64,000 nt of DNA from Acanthococcus lagerstroemiae (Eukaryota; Arthropoda; Insecta; Hemiptera; Eriococcidae): NCBI GenBank assembly GCA_031841125.1, contig CM063114.1, positions 7,750,001 through 7,814,000 on the forward strand, written 5' to 3'. The first letter of the stretch is position 1, and every line of letters begins with the position of its first letter. Position numbers and translations under genes: made by a program. The notes below the pieces were generated by a model, which worked only from the letters and a program-made list of their open reading frames with translations, made no database searches and had not been told where the DNA came from. Positions 62,801 to 64,000 of the stretch are shown one piece after another.

Positions 62801-64000
62801 TGTTGAGCCCATCCTAGCCGAGGCTCGATCCGCAGTTGGAAATATTAAATCGGAGTCCTTATCCGAAATTCGTTCTCTTCGAGCTCCACCAGACGTGATC
62901 CACGATATTTTGGAAGGAGTTCTGCGGTTGATGGGTATCCAGGATACGTCGTGGAATAGCATGAAAACATTTCTCGCTAAACGCGGAGTAAAGGAAGACA
63001 TAAGGTAATGCTGAGAATCAACTGTGACTGGCCTGAATCGTTTTCCAACTTGGAAAAATCGATTCAGGACAGTGTTACAATTTTTAAAAAAATCATATCT
63101 GTTGTATCAACCTGGACAATTATTTATCAAAACTGCTGCAGATGTTTCGACGCCCGAAGCATTTTCACCGAAAACCGGCTACTCGTTGAAGAGTTGCTAC
63201 AGCAGCGAGAGAAGTCCTTTGACGAGAGAACCGCCAAACGGGCGTCGGTTGCCGCTGCTCCCCTCGCCGCGTGGGTGATCGCAAACGTGAAGTATTCAAA
63301 AATTTTAGAAAAAATTCGCCCGCTAGAAACGGAGCAAACTAAATTGCAACAGTAAGTAGATTGGATGAACCGTTTAGTCAAGCCATGCCTACGAATGACT
63401 GCACTTTTAATGTCACAGGAAACTGAAACAATCGGAAGATGAAATTCTTTTGCTGAGCTCCGGATTGGACGACGTCGAACAAACGGTGCACAAATTGAAA
63501 GAGCAGCTGAATGTGAATACGAAAGAAGCTGCCGAAATTGAGATACATCTGGCAAAAGTTCAAGACACGATTTCAGCAGCTGAGGGTCTGGTTATTAAAC
63601 TCGACGATGAATATTCAAGGTGGAGTGAACGGGTATGCTTTCATGGTTTCATTTTTTCATTTTCACGTTTTGGTTTTTCCTTTTAGGTGAGGAAGCTAGG
63701 AAAGTTCCGAAGGTCGAATTATCTGGGGTACAGCTGGGGAAAGTCGCCCTCATTTTGCATGCTTGAATAAAGGACTTAGTAGACTTTGTAGGGGTTTGAA
63801 GGGGCTAGTCTCCTCTGGTACACAATTTACTCCTCCCAGAAACATCAGCGTTTAACGAAAAAAGTGGAATTTTTAAAATGGTTATCTATGAAGCAAAATA
63901 CTTCCATATTATTCTCTACTAACTGAACTATGTTAGTTGGATTTGGTCGAACGTGGAGTTATCCTCCCCTGAAAACTTTGAAAGTCTATTATTTTTTATT
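14889..64000 (+). CDS. DYNC2H1: Cytoplasmic dynein 2 heavy chain 1 (IFT dynein), 3' end off window
   Basis: Motor heavy chain of the dynein that drives retrograde intraflagellar transport. I place 57 coding exons from 14889 to 63632, about 3,118 of roughly 4,300 residues; the gene continues to the right. It starts [20 protein letters not shown] and ends in the window at [14 protein letters not shown]. The order tail, linker, AAA1-AAA4, stalk is complete, and phases agree at every junction except one (exons 47/48, see findings). Cytoplasmic-2 rather than axonemal or dynein-1 identity rests on [38 protein letters not shown] and [19 protein letters not shown]. Introns 22 (5.9 kb), 41 (3.7 kb), 49 (4.2 kb) and 53 (4.3 kb) are swollen by repeats. 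Most of the other introns are under 1 kb. Exons are given by domain in the next entries. Confidence 0.95.
15931..16748 (-). mobile_element. R1-like non-LTR retrotransposon 3' fragment with target-site duplication
   Basis: Minus-strand 5'-truncated element in DYNC2H1 intron 4. Its open frame (16735-16190) has [19 protein letters not shown], then a CxxC...H...C zinc-knuckle-like stretch (ECTHC..WHTLFEC), as found after the RT in R1/Jockey-group elements. A 15-bp direct repeat, AATTATATTAACTTT, flanks it at 15931-15945 and 16734-16748, so the insertion is bounded. It is strikingly GC-rich against the AT-rich intron. No poly(A) tail; the 3' end reads ACGTCCCACAACACC. Confidence 0.8.
16923..17097. 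mobile_element. Short TIR element, hAT-like end CAGG-GCGGAT
   Basis: Left end CAGGCGCGGATTTATGA; right end, read inverted, CAGGGGCGGATCTAGGA. About 175 bp, no coding capacity, with an internal C14 run. The ends resemble widespread non-autonomous hAT elements; the flanking 8 bp match only partly (TCAGGGAT/TCCGGAGT), so the duplication is decayed. Confidence 0.6.
17098..19340. other. DYNC2H1 introns 4 (rest) and 5: no recognised content apart from exon 5
   Basis: AT-rich sequence with G/C homopolymer runs (G10 near 17742). Apart from exon 5 at 18241-18361 I see no gene, and no repeat I can delimit. Confidence 0.4.
19560..19985 (+). mobile_element. RTE-like non-LTR retrotransposon, 3' fragment
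   Basis: Plus-strand remnant in intron 6. The frame from about 19715 reads [19 protein letters not shown], the C-terminal [12 protein letters not shown] block that ends RTE-class reverse transcriptases, followed by [10 protein letters not shown]. The 3' end has AATAAAAGAATTTTGATTTTTGA. The RT catalytic part is missing. Confidence 0.7.
20538..20765. mobile_element. Short TIR element, CAGGGTGTCCAC family
   Basis: Left end CAGAGTGGCTACTTTTCTAG and right end, inverted, CAGGGTGTCCACTTTCGAGG. The interior carries repeated GTCAGGAAAAAGTC/AAAAGTCATGAAAAAGTC words. About 228 bp and non-coding. A related element lies at 51471-51776. The TIRs resemble non-autonomous hAT elements. Confidence 0.6.
22300..23280 (+). 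mobile_element. RTE-like retrotransposon insertion with 5' inversion and 13-bp TSD
   Basis: Intron 10. The plus-strand frame (about 22418-23227) has [13 protein letters not shown], the RT active-site block, then [40 protein letters not shown] and [14 protein letters not shown], and ends GPGALSA-stop. Just upstream, 22313-22395, the opposite strand encodes [20 protein letters not shown], the RT block that should precede FADD. So the 5' end is inverted. The direct repeat AATAACGTATATC at 22300-22312 and 23268-23280 brackets the whole insertion, after an (AAAT)n tail. This is a dead copy. Confidence 0.85.
23398..23620 (+). mobile_element. tRNA-derived SINE-like element
   Basis: GGTTGGCCGAGTGGATAGCG (from 23413) is a pol III A-box and GGTTTGAGCCC (near 23461) is a B-box at tRNA spacing. 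The flanks do not form an acceptor stem, so it is not a functional tRNA. Sequence continues about 150 bp beyond the tRNA-like head, ending in an A-rich stretch. I could not define a TSD. Confidence 0.55.
24039..25768. other. DYNC2H1 intron 11, left part: nothing recognised
   Basis: AT-rich, with A/T homopolymers and a C-run near 24905. No gene or bounded repeat is seen. Confidence 0.35.
25769..26355. repeat. Duplicated GAACGAGAA-type purine minisatellite
   Basis: Two blocks, about 25770-26005 and 26107-26350, each made of degenerate GAACGAGAA/GGAACG units. Each contains the near-palindrome GTTCTCGTT.TCAGAACGAGAA. Both blocks continue through GGTAATT..TAAGGTAAG and end ..TTTTGCGTT or ..TTTTGGCGTT, so a roughly 335-bp unit was duplicated. 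Strong purine/pyrimidine strand bias. Confidence 0.75.
30392..30571. repeat. Near-perfect palindrome, arms about 78 bp, loop about 24 bp
   Basis: Left arm 30392-30469 and right arm 30494-30571 are inverted copies differing at about five positions and one indel; both contain AACCGAGTATGGACATCCG and CGCGCCCGTCGATGCCGA. The loop reads TGCGGAGCTAGCGGAGCG.. . GC-rich compared with the surrounding intron 21. It could be a foldback element or a hairpin RNA source; class unknown. Confidence 0.85.
31040..31610 (-). mobile_element. Two decayed R1-like 3' fragments
   Basis: 31050-31500 matches the element at 15946-16733: CATCACACCCCTGACCCCGA, TTTCGAGCATCGCATCAGTG and, on the minus strand, [15 protein letters not shown] against [15 protein letters not shown] there. 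31515-31610 matches the 3' end again (GGTGCACGCATGCTAAATTG). Two partial copies side by side in intron 22, just before the 5S array. Confidence 0.65.
31660..31740 (+). pseudogene. Decayed 5S rRNA copy
   Basis: Reads GTCAAC, lacks about 10-14 bases after it, then GAGTACACTGGTTCTCATCC, GAAGCAGCATGGAGTCG and GATGCTGTTGATAT. It is recognisable as 5S but has many substitutions and lost most of the GGTTAGTACTTGGATGGGTG control region, so it should not be transcribed. Confidence 0.75.
32077..32331. mobile_element. Short TIR element, AGGGRCGTAYC family
   Basis: Starts AGGGGCGTATCAAATACTG, followed by a G13 run and ACTGACTCGACTCAAAATTC; ends ..GGTAATATTGTCCCTG. It shares this order with 53872-54100. 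About 255 bp, non-coding. Confidence 0.55.
32546..32664 (+). rRNA. 5S ribosomal RNA, copy A
   Basis: 119 nt beginning GCCAACGGCCATATCATGCT and ending GATGCTGTTGGCG; the ends pair to form helix I. The internal pol III control region GGTTAGTACTTGGATGGGTG is intact. A run of T follows at once, as a pol III terminator. It differs from copies B-E at three or so sites (ATGCTGAGTAC, GCAGCATCG). Confidence 0.92.
33164..33282 (+). rRNA. 5S ribosomal RNA, copy B
   Basis: 119 nt, GCCAACGGCCATATCACGCT to GATGCTGTTGGCG. CTGAATACACCGGTTCTCGT and the control region are canonical, helix I closes perfectly and a T7 run follows within ten bases. This is the best consensus copy of the array. Confidence 0.94.
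33503..33789. mobile_element. hAT-like short element in the 5S B-C spacer
   Basis: Left end TCCGCGGTGGATCTAGA; right end, inverted, CAGTGACGGATCTATGG. Flanks CTTAGTA and CTATAGTA are a decayed 8-bp duplication. Comparison with the A-B spacer, which lacks it, shows a clean insertion. Confidence 0.65.
33855..34304. mobile_element. Second insertion in the 5S B-C spacer
   Basis: About 450 bp bounded by CTAAATACT (33846-33854) and CTAAAATACT (34306-34315), where the A-B spacer has a single CTAAATACT. The ends AGTGTTGGCAA and (inverted) CACTATTGGCC are weakly inverted. The interior is rich in GAATGGAA words. Non-coding. Confidence 0.6.
34577..34695 (+). rRNA. 5S ribosomal RNA, copy C
   Basis: 119 nt; same as copy B except GTCAACGG at the 5' end, which leaves a G-U wobble in helix I. 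T8 run 8-10 bases downstream. Control region intact. Confidence 0.92.
35336..35662 (-). mobile_element. R1-like 3' fragment in the 5S C-D spacer
   Basis: GATGCACGCATGCCAAAGTA and ACCGCACCCCCAGCCCTGGA match the element at 15946-16733, minus-strand orientation. It is flanked by GTCACAAAACACTGAATGGT (from 35338) and TGACACAAAACACTGAATAG (from about 35647), a roughly 20-bp target duplication that occurs once in the other spacers. Confidence 0.75.
35819..35937 (+). rRNA. 5S ribosomal RNA, copy D
   Basis: 119 nt, with CACGTTGAATAC (one change) and 3' GTTGGTG, leaving one wobble in helix I. The control region is intact; TTTTTTATTTTTATTTTTTT follows. Confidence 0.91.
36445..36563 (+). rRNA. 5S ribosomal RNA, copy E
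   Basis: 119 nt, GTCAACGGCCATATCACGCT to GATGCTGTTGGCA; control region intact, T6 run right after. It lies only 244 bp before DYNC2H1 exon 23. Confidence 0.91.
36807..40403 (+). other. DYNC2H1: DYNC2H1 exons 23-30: linker (DHC_N2)
   Basis: Mechanical linker that swings during the power stroke. Exons: 36807-36961, 37045-37212, 37292-37450, 37768-37907, 38277-38496, 38577-38801, 38920-39111 and 40222-40403. Blocks: [55 protein letters not shown] and [14 protein letters not shown]. The [13 protein letters not shown] signature is the strongest dynein-heavy-chain mark. Exon 30 ends at a non-canonical-looking GTTGGT donor. Confidence 0.93.
39219..39516. mobile_element. MITE with TIR of about 33 bp, DYNC2H1 intron 29
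   Basis: Left TATAAGGCTTTTGCCTCTAA and right, inverted, AATAAGGCTTTTGCCTCCAA; both continue GG.GGTTGCCTA. About 298 bp, non-coding. The TTA flank would fit a 3-bp (TTA/TAA) or TA target duplication. Confidence 0.75.
40430..40860. repeat. Second copy of the CTGCCA-rich dispersed repeat, intron 30
   Basis: Shares ACTACTA..GTGTAAAATACAT, GTAGTTTTACAGTCAGC..TCTGCCA and CCACTGCT with 4800-5265 in the same order and orientation. Non-coding. Confidence 0.5.
41303..43507 (+). other. DYNC2H1: DYNC2H1 exons 31-35: AAA1, main ATPase site
   Basis: Exons 41303-41441, 41562-41681, 41759-41941, 42302-42525 and 43195-43507. Walker A is GPAGTGKT (41595-41618). Walker B is CFDEFNRL in exon 33. [20 protein letters not shown] supplies the sensor-I region. 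All catalytic residues are present, so AAA1 should hydrolyse ATP. Confidence 0.93.
42553..42776. mobile_element. MITE with TIR of about 50 bp, CTGGGGTAACTTC family
   Basis: Left TACCGTAAACTGGGGTAACT and right, inverted, ACTGTAAATTGGGGTAACTT; both continue TC.GA.TTGTGG.GGAACTCT. 224 bp with a putative TA duplication. It belongs with 56545-56762 and, more loosely, 58993-59844. Confidence 0.75.
43897..44156. repeat. Three-unit minisatellite, period about 84-88 bp
   Basis: Each unit contains TAGGAGCGCTAGTATCG.TA (near 43952, 44040 and 44124) preceded by TGACT.GTTG. Units 2 and 3 begin GTCAA.TG.GGTAATATCAG. The CTGGGGTAATATTGGACATT start looks like a captured end of the 42553 MITE family. Confidence 0.75.
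44239..45546 (+). other. DYNC2H1: DYNC2H1 exons 36-40: AAA2
   Basis: Exons about 44239-44346, 44430-44586, 44861-45068, 45185-45291 and 45368-45546. Walker A is [25 protein letters not shown] holds the AAA2 Walker-B-like [13 protein letters not shown] is the dynein ASPAT motif. The exon 36 donor reads GTTTTC; a GTATGA six bases downstream is also in frame and would add two residues (VF). The exon 38 and 39 acceptors end in AAG. Confidence 0.9.
46120..46282. mobile_element. MITE with GGGCCGTTTCACA ends
   Basis: Left GGGCCGTTTCACACTATC and right, inverted, GGGCCGTTTCACAGTGTC. 163 bp, GC-rich interior, non-coding, in intron 41. Confidence 0.7.
47217..47275 (+). mobile_element. R1-like 3'-end fragment, plus orientation
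   Basis: GGGGTGCGGCGTCCCGAGG..GCACGCGTGCATCGCCATAC is the reverse complement of the 3' end of the element at 15946. A further scrap of the same element (TCCGAAGCGGATAGGCGAAG) lies near 49370-49430. Confidence 0.6.
47440..49230. repeat. Four dispersed copies of a 70-90 bp unit
   Basis: Units near 47448, 48522, 48722 and 49157 share TTCT.CCATG.GCTCATTGATCTTGATCTT then GCTGCG.GACTGCAG.CTGCAGCC in order. Between them, TACTTGAGCGAAAACCGT recurs (48670, 48857; variant at 47864). Probably parts of one decayed element broken up inside intron 41. Confidence 0.6.
47553..47865. mobile_element. MITE with GTATTSGCGTTTGGAC ends
   Basis: Left GTATTCGCGTTTGGACGCT; right, inverted, GTATTGGCGTTTGGACACT. About 313 bp, non-coding. 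Confidence 0.7.
49658..50628. other. DYNC2H1 intron 42: no recognised content
   Basis: AT-rich, with a block of short AAAGAGTCnTAA-like words (50030-50240) and a C-run near 50245. No gene or bounded element. Confidence 0.35.
51471..51776. mobile_element. Short TIR element related to 20538-20765
   Basis: Left CAAGGTGTCTACTGG; right, inverted, CAGGGTGTCAACTGG. The interior has four AAAAGTCATGAT words, as in the other copy. About 306 bp in intron 46. Confidence 0.6.
53150..55990 (-). mobile_element. Decayed endonuclease-RT non-LTR retrotransposon
   Basis: Nearly full-length on the minus strand in intron 49, broken by stops and frameshifts. From its 5' side: endonuclease end ([27 protein letters not shown], 55848-55624), linker ([16 protein letters not shown], 55500-55400), RT fingers ([17 protein letters not shown], about 54990), then [20 protein letters not shown]. 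It continues with [18 protein letters not shown] (a catalytic Asp replaced by Asn), [13 protein letters not shown] and [15 protein letters not shown]. It ends in a C2H2-like finger, [16 protein letters not shown] (53260). Dead. Confidence 0.85.
53872..54100. mobile_element. Short TIR element nested in the retrotransposon
   Basis: Ends CAGGGACGTACCGAAG and, inverted, GAGGGACGTACCAAC. About 229 bp, with a G10 run and ACTGACTCAACTCAGAATTC, matching 32077-32331. It interrupts the reverse-transcriptase frame between IADDCA.. and the terminal finger, so it arrived later. Confidence 0.7.
56545..56762. mobile_element. MITE with TIR of about 28 bp, CTGGGGTATCTTGG family
   Basis: Left TACCATAAACTGGGGTATCT; right, inverted, TACCGTCAAATGGGGTATCT; both continue TGGAACA. 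218 bp with putative TA duplication. Sister of 42553-42776. It ends 90 bp before DYNC2H1 exon 50. Confidence 0.75.
58198..58970 (-). mobile_element. RTE-like retrotransposon fragment
   Basis: Minus-strand remnant in intron 53. Reading from 58840 downward: [20 protein letters not shown], then a stretch with several stops, then [19 protein letters not shown] and [17 protein letters not shown] (58422-58198). These are the YLG and GHAARM..RGRP blocks that end RTE-class RTs. Confidence 0.7.
58993..59844. mobile_element. Long MITE-like element with GTAGGGGAGACT ends
   Basis: Left GTAGGGGAGACTGGGGAACA and right, inverted, GTAGGGGAGACTAGGAAATA. Sub-terminal AGTGTAACA words on both sides. About 850 bp, AT-rich, no transposase frame. 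The TA at both tips would fit a TA target duplication. Confidence 0.75.
60380..61710 (-). mobile_element. Decayed Ty3/gypsy-type LTR retrotransposon pol fragment
   Basis: Minus strand, intron 53. A frame at 61705-61382 ends [21 protein letters not shown], the pre-RT block. Further on, [13 protein letters not shown] and [13 protein letters not shown] are RT blocks, and [16 protein letters not shown] (about 60460) is the RNase H start. Several in-frame stops; the FADD-equivalent region is lost. I found no LTRs or integrase. Confidence 0.75.
62196..63632 (+). other. DYNC2H1: DYNC2H1 exons 54-57: stalk coiled coil and MTBD-side sequence
   Basis: Exons 62196-62410, 62771-63004, 63142-63351 and 63419-63632. 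Long Lys/Glu/Ala-rich heptads ([19 protein letters not shown]) form the first stalk helix. [20 protein letters not shown] and [20 protein letters not shown], then [19 protein letters not shown], are the microtubule-binding tip and its exit. A return helix follows. The donor GTATGC after exon 57 shows the gene continues past the window. Confidence 0.92.

Overview
This is a eukaryotic nuclear window, most likely arthropod and probably insect. Genes are split into many short exons with GT..AG introns. The proteins are closest to animal orthologues. The five 119-nt 5S rRNA copies are metazoan in type, and the spacers are AT-rich and full of transposon debris. A hemipteran source is a guess. All exon borders were derived by hand from reading frame, GT/AG signals and recalled family sequence, so individual positions may be off by one or two bases.

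Layout, left to right. GDPGP1 (minus, 3' end off the window) is head-to-head with PEX10 (plus). PEX10 is tail-to-tail with BBS7 (minus, complete, 14 coding exons). ALKBH8 (minus, complete, 8 coding exons) follows. ALKBH8 is head-to-head with the thymidylate synthase gene TYMS (plus, complete, 4 coding exons). From 14889 to the right edge lies one very large gene, DYNC2H1, the heavy chain of the retrograde intraflagellar-transport dynein. I can place 57 coding exons, about 9.35 kb of coding sequence or roughly 3,120 residues, running from the N-terminus through the tail, linker, AAA1 to AAA4 and the first half of the stalk. AAA5, AAA6 and the C-terminus lie beyond the window.

Most of the DNA from 15 to 62 kb is DYNC2H1 intron, and the introns act as a transposon sink. 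They contain R1-like, RTE-like and endonuclease-RT non-LTR fragments, a decayed Ty3/gypsy pol, a tRNA-derived SINE-like sequence, many short terminal-inverted-repeat elements, minisatellites and a 78-bp-arm palindrome. Intron 22 (30927-36806) houses a tandem array of five near-identical 5S rRNA copies plus one decayed copy, on the same strand as the dynein gene. Its spacers have been invaded by at least three mobile elements.

Functionally the genes are mostly housekeeping: sugar-nucleotide quality control, peroxisome import, tRNA wobble modification and dTMP synthesis. Two ciliary genes, BBS7 (BBSome) and DYNC2H1 (IFT dynein), sit within 7 kb of each other. The one gene that looks damaged is PEX10, which needs a one-base frame change near 2370 to read through. 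I did not see an undescribed defence or metabolic system. The most unusual structure is the intronic 5S array.
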